A stretch of 64,000 bases of DNA from Planococcus beigongshangi (GCF_016820495.1 NZ_JADHDU010000002.1:248001-312000), one strand, 5' to 3'. Counted from the stretch's first letter, positions 1 to 9,589 are shown. Notes: generated by a model not told the origin, from the sequence alone. Translations and numbers: made by a program.

Positions 1-194
1 ATTCCACGGCCAAGACGGATTGCGTCTTCGATCGCTTCTTCTTCCGTTTCATAATTCCACATGCGTGTTCCGCCAAGTGCTGGCCCCAAAGTCGTATCAT
101 GAATGCAGATGATCGCTTTTAGTCCGGAATTCTTATCCTGGCAAAAAACCAATTGCTCGTAATCATGTTCTTCCATTTTTTTAAAAATTTCCAT
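1..194 (-). CDS. bcd: Leucine dehydrogenase, N-terminal part (cut by window edge)
   Basis: NAD-dependent oxidative deamination of branched-chain amino acids to 2-keto acids, feeding branched-chain fatty acid synthesis. Only about the first 64 codons are inside the window. The translation starts [18 protein letters not shown] and contains [16 protein letters not shown], the hallmark N-terminal segment of Leu/Phe/Val dehydrogenases. The ATG is preceded by a good ribosome binding site (GGAGG near 200-206). It lies just downstream of ptb on the same strand, matching the ptb-bcd order of the B. subtilis bkd operon. The identification rests on this short segment and the synteny. Confidence 0.9.
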   Translation of the reverse strand, partial: MEIFKKMEEHDYEQLVFCQDKNSGLKAIICIHDTTLGPALGGTRMWNYETEEEAIEDAIRLGRG

Positions 195-216
195 TTTATA
201 TTCCTCCTAGTGATTG

Positions 217-1140
217 TTATTCAATAGTTGATGAACGGAGCGCGAGTGCCAGTGAAAATAATTTACTTTCAGCACTGTCGGCCCGGGAAGTCAGAACAAT
301 CGGCGCTTTTGCACCTGCAATGACACCGCCGACTTTGGCCTGTGCAAAGTAGACCAAAGATTTGTATAGGATGTTGCCTGATTCAATATTTGGAACAACT
401 AAAATGTCAGCTTTTCCGGCTGTATCGCCGGAGATGCCTTTATGCTCGGCTGCAAGTGTAGAAATCGCGTTGTCGAGAGCTAGGGGCCCGTCGACGATGC
501 AATCCTTGATCTGCCCTCTTTGGTTCATGACAGTCAAGGCGGCTGCATCCATGGTTGCCGGCATTGCCGGATTGACCACTTCAACAGCAGCGAGTGGAGC
601 CACTACAGGCGTTTCCACTCCGAGCGAGCGGGCGATGTGCACGGCGTTGCGAATGATTTGAGCTTTTTGCTTCAAATTAGGTGTTATGTTCATGCCGGCA
701 TCCGTAACATAAATGAGCCGGTTGAAACCCTGGATTTCAAATGCGGCTACATGGGACAGGATATTTTCCGTCCGCAAACCGTATTCTTCATTCAGAACTG
801 CTTTGAGGAGCACAGCCGTGGCAATATGCCCTTTCATCAGGACACTCGATTCTTCGGTGAAAACGGATTTTACAGCTTCACTTGCAGCTTTTGCAGCTCC
901 GCTTGCGTTGTAAAGACGGACTTTCGGATGGTCCAGCAGATGAGGGTAATGCTTGCTGATCATCCGCCTTAATTTGGCTTCTTCATCAAACAGGCTGAAA
1001 CTCGCAATCTCACGGCTGATCGCTAAATCCACTGCTTCCAATACTTCAAGGTCGGCAGCAGCGGCGACCGCTACGTCATGTTGTTTCTGTTCCATGGATA
1101 TCTGATTGACAAGCTCATTTAATGTGGTCAAACTATTCAC
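217..1140 (-). CDS. ptb: Phosphate butyryltransferase
   Basis: Converts butyryl- or branched acyl-CoA plus phosphate to acyl-phosphate and CoA, acting with butyrate kinase in branched-chain keto-acid catabolism. The 307-residue length and the phosphate acetyl/butyryltransferase fold signature fit (conserved ITPNLKQKAQIIRNAVHIA in the middle, then a C-terminal block with NIESGNILYKSLVYFA). It is the first gene of the cluster after bkdR, with bcd 22 bp downstream. The GTG start taken here sits directly on the GGGG of the putative Shine-Dalgarno sequence; a TTG at 1131 would have better spacing, so the true start may be three codons later. Confidence 0.93.
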   Translation of the reverse strand: MNSLTTLNELVNQISMEQKQHDVAVAAAADLEVLEAVDLAISREIASFSLFDEEAKLRRMISKHYPHLLDHPKVRLYNASGAAKAASEAVKSVFTEESSVLMKGHIATAVLLKAVLNEEYGLRTENILSHVAAFEIQGFNRLIYVTDAGMNITPNLKQKAQIIRNAVHIARSLGVETPVVAPLAAVEVVNPAMPATMDAAALTVMNQRGQIKDCIVDGPLALDNAISTLAAEHKGISGDTAGKADILVVPNIESGNILYKSLVYFAQAKVGGVIAGAKAPIVLTSRADSAESKLFSLALALRSSTIE

Positions 1141-1198
1141 CCCATTCTTATCTAATTAAAACAGATAGTTCCGCGTAATATAAGGGATGTAAGCGTTT

Positions 1199-1259
1199 TA
1201 TCAGCCTAAAATGCCTCATCCTTTTGCAAATCCTTGCAAAAGCGTGCAATTTACTGCAA
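1199..1259 (-). promoter_or_regulatory. Phased TTGCA array and candidate promoter upstream of ptb
   Basis: Reading the minus strand, the motif TTGCA occurs four times with its TGCA core exactly every 10 bp (forward positions 1225, 1235, 1245, 1255). The distal pair forms the near-palindrome TGCAGT-AA-ATTGCA, and the proximal pair the 8-bp inverted repeat CTTTTGCA-N6-TGCAAAAG. Downstream, a weak SigA-like pair CTGATA (1199-1204) and TATATT (1177-1182) is spaced 16 bp. No convincing -24/-12 sigma-54 promoter is visible. The array is inferred to be the BkdR upstream activating sequence because a related motif precedes bkdR itself. Confidence 0.5.
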
Positions 1260-1262
1260 AAA

Positions 1263-3308
1263 TCAATCCAAACCGAATTTTTCAAGTTTGTAATAAAGGG
1301 TCCGGAGAGAAATATCCAAAGATTTCGCCGTTCTGGATTTATTGCCTTTATGCAGCTCAAGCGCCTTTTGCAAGATGCCGCGTTCTACAGTTTCCAGCTG
1401 TTCCTGCAGGGGGCTCCCGCTTTCAATCGCCACTTCATTTTTTGCCTCGGGGGCTTTGATCATATTCAGTGGAATATATTGTTCATTTAGCACTTTTTCA
1501 TTGTTATTCATGAAAATCATCGCTCTGCTGAGTACATTTTCCAGCTCACGCACATTGCCCGGCCAATCGTATAACCGCAGTAAATGCAGCGCTTTTTCCG
1601 TAATCGACTCCACATTTCTGCCGTATTCCTGATTCAGTTTCATCAATAGCCGGTCGACGATGCGGGGAATATCCTGCTTCCTGCTTCTGAGCGGCGGAAT
1701 CAGGATCGGCATGCGGTTGAGGCGGTAGTAGAGGTCTTCCCTGAAAGTCCCATCGAGCAGCGCTTTTTCCATATTAGCGTTCGTGGAGGCGATGACGCGC
1801 ACATTTACGGGTACCGATTTGGTCCCTCCGATCCGTAAAGTTTCATGTTCCTGCAGGACACGCAGCAATTTGCTTTGGATCGATGGCGATAAATCACCGA
1901 TTTCATCAATGAAGATACTGCCGTTATGAGCCTCTTCGATCAGCCCTTTTTTCTTGCCGCTTTTTATGCCCGGCACCGCCCCTTCTTCATAGCCAAAAAG
2001 TTCGCTTTCCAATAATTCACTGGACAGGGCCGCGCAATTGACCCGCACGAATTTATTGTATTTCCGGTCACTCGCGCTGTGGATGGCATGGGCGAATAAT
2101 TCCTTGCCTGTGCCTGATTCCCCGCGGAGCAACACTGTCACTGGTGTCTGAGCGGCCAATTTTGCCTGCTGAAGGGATAGTTGCATCTCCGGTGAAAGGC
2201 CGATGATATCGTCGAACGTATATTTCGATTCGAGCGTCCGGATTATGCTCCTTGCACGGTCAAGTTCCTTCATAAGCGAACGGATTTCAGTGGTGTCGTG
2301 GATGACCCCGACACTCCCTTTCAGAATATTATCAACGATGATCGGAGCGACATTCACGATGACTTCCCTGTTCGCCGGGCCCACTTTCAAATTGACTCCG
2401 CGAACCGGTTTTCTGGTCTGGAGAGCACGCAGATGCATACTCTCACCTTCGGAAATATCAGCTGAAGCCGGCATGCCGATCACTTCTTCCATCTGAAGGC
2501 CGGTCAACCGTGTATAGGCGGGATTAACCATCAATCCATAACCATTTTCATCAACCACTGAAATGGCATCATCACTTGACTGGATGATCGCCTGGAGCAT
2601 GGTCTGGATTTCCTTCAAATCCGTGATCTCCTCCGCCAGGGAGACGACCTCGGTAATATCCTGGAATACAGCAAACGCCCCGATGATGTCTCCTCTTTCA
2701 TCTATCATGGGAAAACGGGAAGTGACGATCTTCAACCCATTTTTCAACCGCAGCTCACGGTTCAGTTCGGTCCTGCCCGTTTCGTAGATCCGGGGCAGTT
2801 CGCTGGAAGAAATCAATTCATGGATATGTTTTCCGATTGCATCCCTTGCACTTTTCTCCAACATCCGGGAAGCTGAGCGATTCATGAAAATGATATGGCT
2901 TTCCCGGTCAATCCCGATCATCCCTTCTTCGATGGAATTGAAGATGATATTTTGCTTGTGGCTCTCAACGCTCAGTTTATTGATGAAATGTTCTTTTTCA
3001 TCAATCAGCTTTACGATAAAATTCGCTATGCTTCCGGGGATAATGACAGTCGACGCTGGAAAGTGATCTTCCAATTGACGCTGCACTGCTTCACTGCCGG
3101 AAACATTGATGACGATGTCAAATATATCCTTTTGAAAATCTTCATATCTTTCTTTGCTTGCTATACCGAGTTCTTTTGCTTTTTCCAGCGCAGGCGCATC
3201 CGGGTTAATATCCGCAATCCCCATCAATTCAAGGTGCTCGGAATCCCCAAGTACATTCAATAAAGCCAGTCCGCCTGCGCCGCCTCCGATGATCAATACT
3301 TTTTGCAA
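1263..3308 (-). CDS. bkdR: BkdR-type AAA+ transcriptional regulator with non-canonical sigma-54 loop
   Basis: Activator of the branched-chain keto-acid (bkd/ptb) genes. Domain order in 681 residues: an N-terminal Rossmann-like segment (IIGGGAGG, about 4-105), two PAS-type sensory domains (about 118-220 and 235-340), an AAA+ domain with Walker A GESGTGKE (396-403), Walker B IFIDEI (465-470) and arginine finger FREDLYYRL (522-530), and a C-terminal Fis-type HTH (about 655-678). The sigma-54 contact loop, normally GAFTGA, reads GAVPGI at 443-448, replacing the key Phe-Thr. Start is TTG with AAAGGGG upstream. Ends close to ptb on the same strand. The family assignment is firm; use of sigma-54 is doubtful. 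Confidence 0.9.
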   Translation of the reverse strand: MQKVLIIGGGAGGLALLNVLGDSEHLELMGIADINPDAPALEKAKELGIASKERYEDFQKDIFDIVINVSGSEAVQRQLEDHFPASTVIIPGSIANFIVKLIDEKEHFINKLSVESHKQNIIFNSIEEGMIGIDRESHIIFMNRSASRMLEKSARDAIGKHIHELISSSELPRIYETGRTELNRELRLKNGLKIVTSRFPMIDERGDIIGAFAVFQDITEVVSLAEEITDLKEIQTMLQAIIQSSDDAISVVDENGYGLMVNPAYTRLTGLQMEEVIGMPASADISEGESMHLRALQTRKPVRGVNLKVGPANREVIVNVAPIIVDNILKGSVGVIHDTTEIRSLMKELDRARSIIRTLESKYTFDDIIGLSPEMQLSLQQAKLAAQTPVTVLLRGESGTGKELFAHAIHSASDRKYNKFVRVNCAALSSELLESELFGYEEGAVPGIKSGKKKGLIEEAHNGSIFIDEIGDLSPSIQSKLLRVLQEHETLRIGGTKSVPVNVRVIASTNANMEKALLDGTFREDLYYRLNRMPILIPPLRSRKQDIPRIVDRLLMKLNQEYGRNVESITEKALHLLRLYDWPGNVRELENVLSRAMIFMNNNEKVLNEQYIPLNMIKAPEAKNEVAIESGSPLQEQLETVERGILQKALELHKGNKSRTAKSLDISLRTLYYKLEKFGLD

Positions 3309-3334
3309 GATTATTCAAATCCCCTTTAGCTCTA

Positions 3335-3349
3335 TGCAATTTATTGCAA
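3335..3349 (-). promoter_or_regulatory. TTGCA inverted repeat upstream of bkdR
   Basis: On the minus strand TGCAAT-AA-ATTGCA is a perfect inverted repeat about 27-40 bp upstream of the bkdR start codon. It differs by a single base from the distal pair in the ptb upstream region and has the same 10-bp spacing of TGCA. The likely explanation is an autoregulatory BkdR site, by inference. Confidence 0.45.
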
Positions 3350-3429
3350 TCCTATTTTAGATTACATCAGTATGGTTTTCTTGACAACTTTGTTGGAAAT
3401 CGGAACAATGGATAAGAAGGAGTGGAAAC

Positions 3430-3663
3430 ATGGGACGTCTAATTGCATTCATCATACTTCTGATACCTGGAATCATGGCCGCTTACGGCATAAAACTGAT
3501 GAGGGATTCCGTGTTCAATATATTGCTGGAGCCCTACCCGTTCATTTGGCTGCAGTTTGTACTCGGACTGATATTCACCGTACTCGGCGTCGGCTTTTTT
3601 GCAGGTTTCCTGCTGAACCGTGACCGAAAAAAAGGAACAGTCGCGAAGAGGTTCCAGAAATAA
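3430..3663 (+). CDS. yqzF: DUF2627 small membrane protein (YqzF-like)
   Basis: A 77-residue protein with two hydrophobic segments (about 4-20 and 38-63) and a basic C-terminal tail (RDRKKGTVAKRFQK), fitting the DUF2627/YqzF family. In B. subtilis this small gene also lies next to bkdR. The function is unknown. It is transcribed divergently from bkdR, with an AAGAAGGAG ribosome binding site, and is followed by a hairpin terminator shared with spo0A. Confidence 0.8.
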   Translation: MGRLIAFIILLIPGIMAAYGIKLMRDSVFNILLEPYPFIWLQFVLGLIFTVLGVGFFAGFLLNRDRKKGTVAKRFQK

Positions 3664-3682
3664 GGAACAGCGGCAGTGACAT

Positions 3683-3720
3683 AAAAAAAAACGCCCTCCT
3701 GGCTCAGGTGGGCGTTTTTG
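3683..3720. terminator. Bidirectional terminator between yqzF and spo0A
   Basis: GC-rich hairpin acgccctcct...aggtgggcgt (one mismatch) with an A-run before it and a T-run after it, so it can terminate both convergent genes. Confidence 0.8.
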
Positions 3721-3740
3721 CATTAACAGTTGAAAAGCTT

Positions 3741-4493
3741 CTAGTCATCATCCTGCTGTTCATTTTCCATATTCCGCTGGACCGTTTCATACATCATCGC
3801 GATGAATTCGGAATTTGCCGGCCGGTTCTTCAAATATTCTTCACTGTATCCGAAAGTCTGGGCGATCACTTTGATATCAACGCGGTTCCAGACCAGTTCG
3901 ATCGCATGCCTGATCGACCGTTCCACTCGGGTCGCAGTTGTATCGAATTTAGCAGCGATTCCCGGATACAGGGATTTGGTGATCTTATAGATGATATTCG
4001 GATCTTCCAATACCAGATTGACTGCCTCTTTCAGATAAATATAGCCGTTGATATGCGGAGGAATGCCGATTTCTTTGACGACAGCCGTGACCGGATCATC
4101 TTTTACTTCCGGGTCCTCCTGAGCCATGATATGTTCGATCTGCAGCAGCAGCCGATCAAGTTCAAATGGCTTCATGATAAAATAGGACGCACCGTTTTTG
4201 GCAGCCTGGCTCATCAGGTCCTCACGGCCAAATGCAGAAAGCATGATGACCCGCACTTTCTCCAGCTCCTGATCCCCTTTGATGGCGTCTAGTACGCCAA
4301 TCCCGTCCAAAAAAGGCATGATATTATCCAATAACAGAATATCCACCTGTTGCGCCTTCAGCATTTCGATGCATTCTTTTCCATTATGCGCAACCGCCAC
4401 CACTTCCATATTCTGCTGTAGATTGAGATAGTCCGTCATCATTTCCGCCAATTGGCGATTGTCATCCGCAATTGCAATTCTAATCTTATCCAT
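3741..4493 (-). CDS. spo0A: Response regulator Spo0A
   Basis: Master transition-state/sporulation regulator. The receiver domain (1-120) has the acidic pocket D10-D11, phospho-acceptor D56 (DILLLDNIMPFLDG) and the conserved Lys of FIMKPFE. The C-terminal sigA-type effector domain keeps the DNA-recognition stretch around TTATRVERSIRHAIE and the NSEFIAM end. At 250 residues it is shorter than B. subtilis Spo0A (267), mostly in the interdomain linker. spoIVB, which normally separates spo0A from recN, is absent: only 35 bp lie between them. Since sporulation genes are missing nearby, Spo0A here probably controls stationary-phase, biofilm or competence functions (inference). Confidence 0.97.
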   Translation of the reverse strand: MDKIRIAIADDNRQLAEMMTDYLNLQQNMEVVAVAHNGKECIEMLKAQQVDILLLDNIMPFLDGIGVLDAIKGDQELEKVRVIMLSAFGREDLMSQAAKNGASYFIMKPFELDRLLLQIEHIMAQEDPEVKDDPVTAVVKEIGIPPHINGYIYLKEAVNLVLEDPNIIYKITKSLYPGIAAKFDTTATRVERSIRHAIELVWNRVDIKVIAQTFGYSEEYLKNRPANSEFIAMMYETVQRNMENEQQDDD

Positions 4494-4528
4494 CTTCTCT
4501 TTTCCTCCTGTAACTGCCTGGTGGAGTG

Positions 4529-6226
4529 TTATCTCAGCGCCAACTTCCGGTCTTTGGCAAGCTTCAGCAGTTCATCTGCATGCTGCAAAGTGAGTTCTGT
4601 AATTTCAGCACCCGAGAGCATACGACTCATTTCTTCCGTCCGTTCACGTCCGTCCAAGTCATGCACCACTGTAACAGTACGTTTTTTCTCAACTTTCTTC
4701 TCTATGAAAAGATGCTGGTCTGCCATTGCGGCTACCTGAGGAAGATGAGAAATGCAAAGAACCTGGGAATGGACAGAAATTGCTGCAATCTTTTCGGCAA
4801 TCGCCTGAGCCACCCGTCCACTGACGCCTGTATCCACTTCATCAAAAATGATGGAAGTGATCCCTTGATGTTTTGAAAAGATCGTTTTTAGAGCAAGCAT
4901 CATACGGGATAATTCTCCGCCTGACGCAACTTTTGTCAAAGGCTTCAGAGGTTCGCCTAAATTTGTTGAAATGTGGAATGAAATTGAATCTCCGCCGTTG
5001 CGATCGAATTTACCTTGCGGATACGGTTCAAACATCACTTTGAATGATGCTTTGCCCATATGCAGTTCGCGGAGCTGTTCCATTATATCCTTGCTGAGGC
5101 GCACAGCCGCTTTTTCACGGAGCAGCGTCAATTCCTCCGCCTCGACTTTAAGATCTTCGGTCAGTTCTTTCAGCTTCTGCTGATCGAGTTGAAGCCGCTG
5201 GTCACGGTTCAATAATTTATCGAGTTCATCGGTCTGAGCATCATGGAAAATAAGGATATCTTCTACAGAAGCCCCGTATTTCCTCTTCAAAGACTGAATG
5301 ACTCCCAGCCGCTGCTCAATTTCATTGAGCCGGGATGGATCGAATTCCATCATATCCAGCATCCGTTTTATCTCGGTTGCTGTATCCTGTAATTGAAAGA
5401 AAGCCCCATTGACCATTTCCGAATGGCTCTGGAATGTATCATCAACAGATGCCGCATGTTCCAGTTCGGACATCGCAGACCCTACCCAGTCAAGGCCTTT
5501 CGATTCACCCTGGATCGCCTCGTGGGCAGCGGACACAGATTCGTAGATTTTATTGAAATTTTGAAGCTTTTTACGCTCCAGATGTAATTCTTCCTCTTCC
5601 CCGGCAACCAATTCTGCAGCAGCAATTTCACGCAGCTGAAAAGTCAAAAGGTCGATCCGCTGTGCAATTTGCTGCTCATTTTCATTGTAGGAGGAAAATT
5701 CCCGTTTCAATTTCATATATTTTTCGTACGTATCCGTATAACTCGCTTTTGCCTTATGCAGACTTTTACCGGCATACTGGTCCAATAAATGAAGATGGCG
5801 TTTTTCATCCATCAATTCCTGGGTTTCATGCTGCCCATGGATGTCGATCAACGCACCGCCGACTTCCCGGAGGATAGATATCGTCACAAGCTTCCCATTG
5901 ATCCTGCAGACGTTCTTGCCTTTGTCATTGAGTTCACGGCGCAATAATACATCTCCTTCAGCAGAATCGATCCCCAGCTCATCCATCTTGCGGAAGACAG
6001 GATGATTCGGGTCTTCAATGGAGAAAAGCCCTTCAATTTCTGCTTTGGACGCTCCGTGGCGTATGAATTCCTGGCTCCCTCTGCCACCGGCAAGCAAATT
6101 GACCGCGTCGATGATGATCGACTTCCCAGCTCCGGTTTCGCCCGTCAATACAGTCAGGCCATCAGTGAAACTGACCGTCAGATTTTCTATGATAGCAAAA
6201 TTTCTTATATCCAATTCACGAAGCAT
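4529..6226 (-). CDS. recN: DNA repair protein RecN
   Basis: SMC-like ATPase acting early in double-strand break repair. The 565-residue protein has Walker A TGETGAGKS (28-36), a long central coiled coil (about 150-370), the ABC signature ASGGELSRMMLALK and Walker B IIFDEVDTGVSG near the C-terminus. Start ATG is set by AGAGGTG upstream. It follows argR with an 88-bp gap and runs into spo0A. Confidence 0.97.
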   Translation of the reverse strand: MLRELDIRNFAIIENLTVSFTDGLTVLTGETGAGKSIIIDAVNLLAGGRGSQEFIRHGASKAEIEGLFSIEDPNHPVFRKMDELGIDSAEGDVLLRRELNDKGKNVCRINGKLVTISILREVGGALIDIHGQHETQELMDEKRHLHLLDQYAGKSLHKAKASYTDTYEKYMKLKREFSSYNENEQQIAQRIDLLTFQLREIAAAELVAGEEEELHLERKKLQNFNKIYESVSAAHEAIQGESKGLDWVGSAMSELEHAASVDDTFQSHSEMVNGAFFQLQDTATEIKRMLDMMEFDPSRLNEIEQRLGVIQSLKRKYGASVEDILIFHDAQTDELDKLLNRDQRLQLDQQKLKELTEDLKVEAEELTLLREKAAVRLSKDIMEQLRELHMGKASFKVMFEPYPQGKFDRNGGDSISFHISTNLGEPLKPLTKVASGGELSRMMLALKTIFSKHQGITSIIFDEVDTGVSGRVAQAIAEKIAAISVHSQVLCISHLPQVAAMADQHLFIEKKVEKKRTVTVVHDLDGRERTEEMSRMLSGAEITELTLQHADELLKLAKDRKLALR

Positions 6227-6314
6227 CTGCTTTCACCTCTTTAACCTGAATTAACAGCCAGTATGGCTCCCACTTCCTCAAGCTGGACCGGCTGACAGTA
6301 AAAACCCGATCGGA

Positions 6315-6764
6315 TCAAAGCATCTCGATTAATCGCTGCTTTAAAACATCGCGTTGTTCTATGTCCCTGCAAATGATCAGACAGGTGTCATCACCGCAGA
6401 TCGTGCCGAGTATTTCCGGCCAATCCAAATGGTCGATCAAAGAACCAATCGCATGGGCGTTGCCCGGCAATGTTTTCATCACCAGGAAATGACTGGCTCC
6501 GTCAATGCTGACAAAGGCGTCGGTCAAGGCACGGTGAAGTTTCTGCATCGGATTGAACCGCTGATCTGCAGGCAGACTATATTTATAACGGCCATCCTGC
6601 AAAGGAACTTTTACAAGATGCAATTCTTTTATATCACGAGAAACAGTGGCTTGCGTCACTTCATATCCGCCGGCTTTCAGTAAATCCACCAACTCATCCT
6701 GTGTTTCAATTTCACGGTTTGAAATGAGATCGCGGATTTTAATATGGCGTTGTCCTTTATTCAT
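6315..6764 (-). CDS. argR: Arginine repressor ArgR/AhrC
   Basis: Hexameric arginine-dependent regulator of arginine biosynthesis and catabolism. It is 149 residues, the usual length: N-terminal winged helix with [28 protein letters not shown] (the recognition helix contains [10 protein letters not shown]), and a C-terminal arginine-binding domain with [15 protein letters not shown]. It lies upstream of recN as in B. subtilis. An ARG box overlaps its own promoter region, indicating autoregulation. Confidence 0.97.
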   Translation of the reverse strand: MNKGQRHIKIRDLISNREIETQDELVDLLKAGGYEVTQATVSRDIKELHLVKVPLQDGRYKYSLPADQRFNPMQKLHRALTDAFVSIDGASHFLVMKTLPGNAHAIGSLIDHLDWPEILGTICGDDTCLIICRDIEQRDVLKQRLIEML

Positions 6765-6777
6765 AATGTGCCCCCTG

Positions 6778-6795
6778 AATGAATAATTATTCTAA
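6778..6795 (-). promoter_or_regulatory. ARG box upstream of argR
   Basis: The sequence aatgaataattattctaa contains the perfect palindrome gaataattattc and closely fits the Bacillales ARG box. It lies 14-31 bp upstream of the argR start codon, where bound ArgR would block transcription of its own gene. Confidence 0.65.
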
Positions 6796-6832
6796 TTCTC
6801 TTATATCGTACCTTTATATGACCATAAAAACA

Positions 6833-6864
6833 AGAAAACACATGCCGGCCGGCATGTGTTTTCT
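6833..6864 (-). terminator. Terminator after tlyA
   Basis: A perfect 32-bp palindrome centred on ccggccgg, followed on the minus strand by a T-rich run. It separates the dxs-tlyA transcript from argR-recN. Confidence 0.85.
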
Positions 6865-6866
6865 AG

Positions 6867-7688
6867 CTAAAGATGATCATGTGCCAATTTGACGATTTGT
6901 GCGGCTTCTTCCTTGGAAACAACTTGAATTTCCTCGTTTTCAAGAGCTGATTGCAGATGAAAAAGAAATTCGATGTTGCCTTCACCGCCGGTAATAGGAG
7001 AAAAGGACATATTACGGATATGGAACCCGGCTTCAGCAGCAAAGCCGCCGACTTTCACCAAGACTTCCTGGTGGACTTTCGGATCCCTTATAATCCCCTT
7101 TTTGCCGACATTTTCACGTCCTGCCTCGAACTGAGGTTTAACGAGCGCGATGACATCACCGCCAGGCACAAGAATCGTTTTCAGCACAGGCAGTATGATT
7201 TTCAATGAAATGAACGACACATCGATACTTGCGAATTCAGGCAAGCCTTCAGTGAAGTCCTCAGGTTTTGAATGACGGAAATTCGTCCGCTCCATTACTG
7301 TTACACGTTCATCCTGCCTGATTTTCCACGCAAGCTGATTGGAACCGACATCCAGCGCATAGCAATGGGCTGCCCCGTTCTGCAAAGCGCAATCAGTGAA
7401 TCCGCCGGTCGAGGAACCGATATCAAGCATCAGTTTCCCGTCTACATCAAGATCAAACTCAGCGAGGGCTTTTTCAAGCTTCAATCCACCCCGGCTGACA
7501 TATTTCAAATCATTGCCCTTCATCAATAGAGGCGCATCGGCGAGAATTTTCTCTCCGGGTTTGCTCATCCGTTCAGTGCCGGAAAAAATAATTCCCGCCA
7601 TGATGGCTCGTTTCGCTTTTTCACGCGTTTCACAAATTCCCCGTTCAACCAGGAGAACATCCACGCGCTCTTTTTTTATTTTATTCAT
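6867..7688 (-). CDS. tlyA: TlyA-family rRNA 2'-O-methyltransferase (YqxC)
   Basis: Predicted SAM-dependent 2'-O-methyltransferase acting on rRNA, from the hemolysin A/TlyA family. Residues 1-65 form an S4 RNA-binding domain ([25 protein letters not shown]); the FtsJ-like Rossmann domain follows with the SAM motif [14 protein letters not shown] and ALDVGSNQL. The 273-residue length is normal. Its ATG overlaps the dxs stop (ATGA), so the two are translationally coupled, as in B. subtilis yqxC-dxs. Confidence 0.93.
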   Translation of the reverse strand: MNKIKKERVDVLLVERGICETREKAKRAIMAGIIFSGTERMSKPGEKILADAPLLMKGNDLKYVSRGGLKLEKALAEFDLDVDGKLMLDIGSSTGGFTDCALQNGAAHCYALDVGSNQLAWKIRQDERVTVMERTNFRHSKPEDFTEGLPEFASIDVSFISLKIILPVLKTILVPGGDVIALVKPQFEAGRENVGKKGIIRDPKVHQEVLVKVGGFAAEAGFHIRNMSFSPITGGEGNIEFLFHLQSALENEEIQVVSKEEAAQIVKLAHDHL

Positions 7689-9589
7689 AGTGCCTTAAAT
7701 CCTGCCTCTGACTTTTCCGGAACCAGGTTTTTAATCTTCACGATCACTTCATCACTGTTCAAGTGGATTTCATCCATCAATTCAGCCACATCTCCGTGTT
7801 CGATGAATTGATCCGGAATTCCCATACGGTCGATGACAGCATCCTGATAGCCATGATCGTGGGCAAATTCAAGAACCGCACTGCCAAAGCCTCCCTGAAG
7901 AACCGCTTCTTCCAAAGTCAGCACAGGGATATTGCGTTTGAAGATGTCATGCAGCATGCCTTCATCCATCGGCTTGATGAAGCGGGCATTGACCACTTCC
8001 GCCTGAATGCCTTTTTCAGCAAGCTTCTCAGCAGCATCGAGCGCCATCGGAATCGTTGTTCCGAATGTCAGGATGACTGCATCGCTGCCTTCTCTTAATA
8101 CTTCCCAGCTTCCGATCGGCAATGCTTGCAGCTGCTCATCCATCGCTACGCCCAGACCGTTGCCCCGCGGATAGCGGAGTGCAATCGGGCCGCCGTTATA
8201 ATCGATGGCAGTTTTAACCATATGCTGTCCTTCGTTTTCATCTTTCGGCATCATGACGACCATATTCGGCAGATTGCGAAGGAAGGCCACATCAAATACG
8301 CCCTGATGCGTTTCACCATCTGCTCCAACGAGTCCCGAGCGGTCGATGCCGATGAAGACATTGAGGTTCTGACGGCAAATATCATGAAGAACCTGATCAT
8401 ATGCGCGCTGAAGGAAAGTCGAGTAGATTGCCAAAAACGGCTTCATATCCTGTGTGGCAAGTCCGGCTGCCATCGTCGTCGCATGCTGCTCAGCGATCCC
8501 CACGTCATAGAACCTGTTAGGGAATTCGGAAGCAAAGCCTTCCAGTTTCGAACCGACCGGCATGGCAGGGGTAATCGCGACAATCCGTTCGTCGGTGCGC
8601 GCAAGCTTGCGGGTGGTTTCGGCTATCAGCCCGCTCCACGAAGGCGCGGTAGATGATGATTTGACCAGGTCACCCGTATCAATTTTATAAGGGCCCGTTC
8701 CGTGCCATGTGCCAATTTTATCCTGTTCGGCCGGCAGGAAGCCTTTACCTTTTTTAGTTACGACATGCAGGAGGACAGGACCGCCGACTTTTTTCGCATA
8801 TTGGATATTATCTTCCAGTTCTTCCAAATCGTGGCCGTCTATCGGTCCGAGATACGTAAATCCAAGCTCCTCGAAGAACATGCCGGAGACGACCAGATAT
8901 TTCAGGCTGTCCTTGACGCGTTCGGCTGTCGAAGCCAATTTTCCGCCGACTGCAGGAACTTTTTTCAATAGATATTCAAGGTCATCTTTGACTTTATTAT
9001 ATTTACCTGCCGTACGCATCCTTCCGAGAACCGAATGGAGAGCACCGACGTTCGGGGCAATCGACATTTCGTTGTCATTCAGAATGACGATCATATCCGT
9101 ATTGGCATGTCCGATGTGGTTAAGCGCCTCTAGAGCCATCCCGCCGGTAAGGGCACCATCGCCGATGATCGGAATCACATGATTTTTAGCGCCTTTGATA
9201 TCGCGTGCCGCAGCCATTCCCATTGCCGCCGACAGAGACGTCGAGCTGTGTCCGGTCTCCCAGACATCATGGTCGCTTTCGTTCCGTTTCGGAAAACCGC
9301 AAAGCCCCTTGAACTGGCGGAGCGTATCAAATTGTGAAGCTCTTCCCGTCAGAATCTTATGGACATAGGACTGATGCCCGACATCCCAGATCAATTTATC
9401 TGCCGGACTGTTGAATACGCGGTGAAGCGCAATCGTCAATTCGACGACGCCCAGGTTCGGCCCGATATGTCCCCCGGTCTTCGATAAGTTCTCTATTAAA
9501 AATCGTCTGATATCTTCGCTTAATTCGACGAGCTGCTCATTATCCAGCTCTTTTAAGAAAGATGGACTAGTAATCGTATGAAGATCCAT
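7685..9589 (-). CDS. dxs: 1-deoxy-D-xylulose-5-phosphate synthase
   Basis: First enzyme of the MEP isoprenoid pathway: condenses pyruvate and glyceraldehyde 3-phosphate using thiamine diphosphate. The TPP-binding motif is visible ([18 protein letters not shown] ... [10 protein letters not shown]), as are the transketolase central domain ([10 protein letters not shown]) and the C-terminal domain. An upstream in-frame GTG at 9601 overlaps the Shine-Dalgarno AAAAGGTG; the ATG at 9589 gives proper spacing and the typical [15 protein letters not shown] start. It belongs to an operon with ispA, xseB and xseA; ispG and ispH of the same pathway are elsewhere in this window. Confidence 0.97.
   Translation of the reverse strand: MDLHTITSPSFLKELDNEQLVELSEDIRRFLIENLSKTGGHIGPNLGVVELTIALHRVFNSPADKLIWDVGHQSYVHKILTGRASQFDTLRQFKGLCGFPKRNESDHDVWETGHSSTSLSAAMGMAAARDIKGAKNHVIPIIGDGALTGGMALEALNHIGHANTDMIVILNDNEMSIAPNVGALHSVLGRMRTAGKYNKVKDDLEYLLKKVPAVGGKLASTAERVKDSLKYLVVSGMFFEELGFTYLGPIDGHDLEELEDNIQYAKKVGGPVLLHVVTKKGKGFLPAEQDKIGTWHGTGPYKIDTGDLVKSSSTAPSWSGLIAETTRKLARTDERIVAITPAMPVGSKLEGFASEFPNRFYDVGIAEQHATTMAAGLATQDMKPFLAIYSTFLQRAYDQVLHDICRQNLNVFIGIDRSGLVGADGETHQGVFDVAFLRNLPNMVVMMPKDENEGQHMVKTAIDYNGGPIALRYPRGNGLGVAMDEQLQALPIGSWEVLREGSDAVILTFGTTIPMALDAAEKLAEKGIQAEVVNARFIKPMDEGMLHDIFKRNIPVLTLEEAVLQGGFGSAVLEFAHDHGYQDAVIDRMGIPDQFIEHGDVAELMDEIHLNSDEVIVKIKNLVPEKSEAGFKAL

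Noticed and set aside
1141-1262. Sigma-54 promoter before ptb
   Set aside because: TTGCA motifs resemble the -12 element but no GG lies at the correct distance for a -24 element; spacing is one base short in the best candidates.
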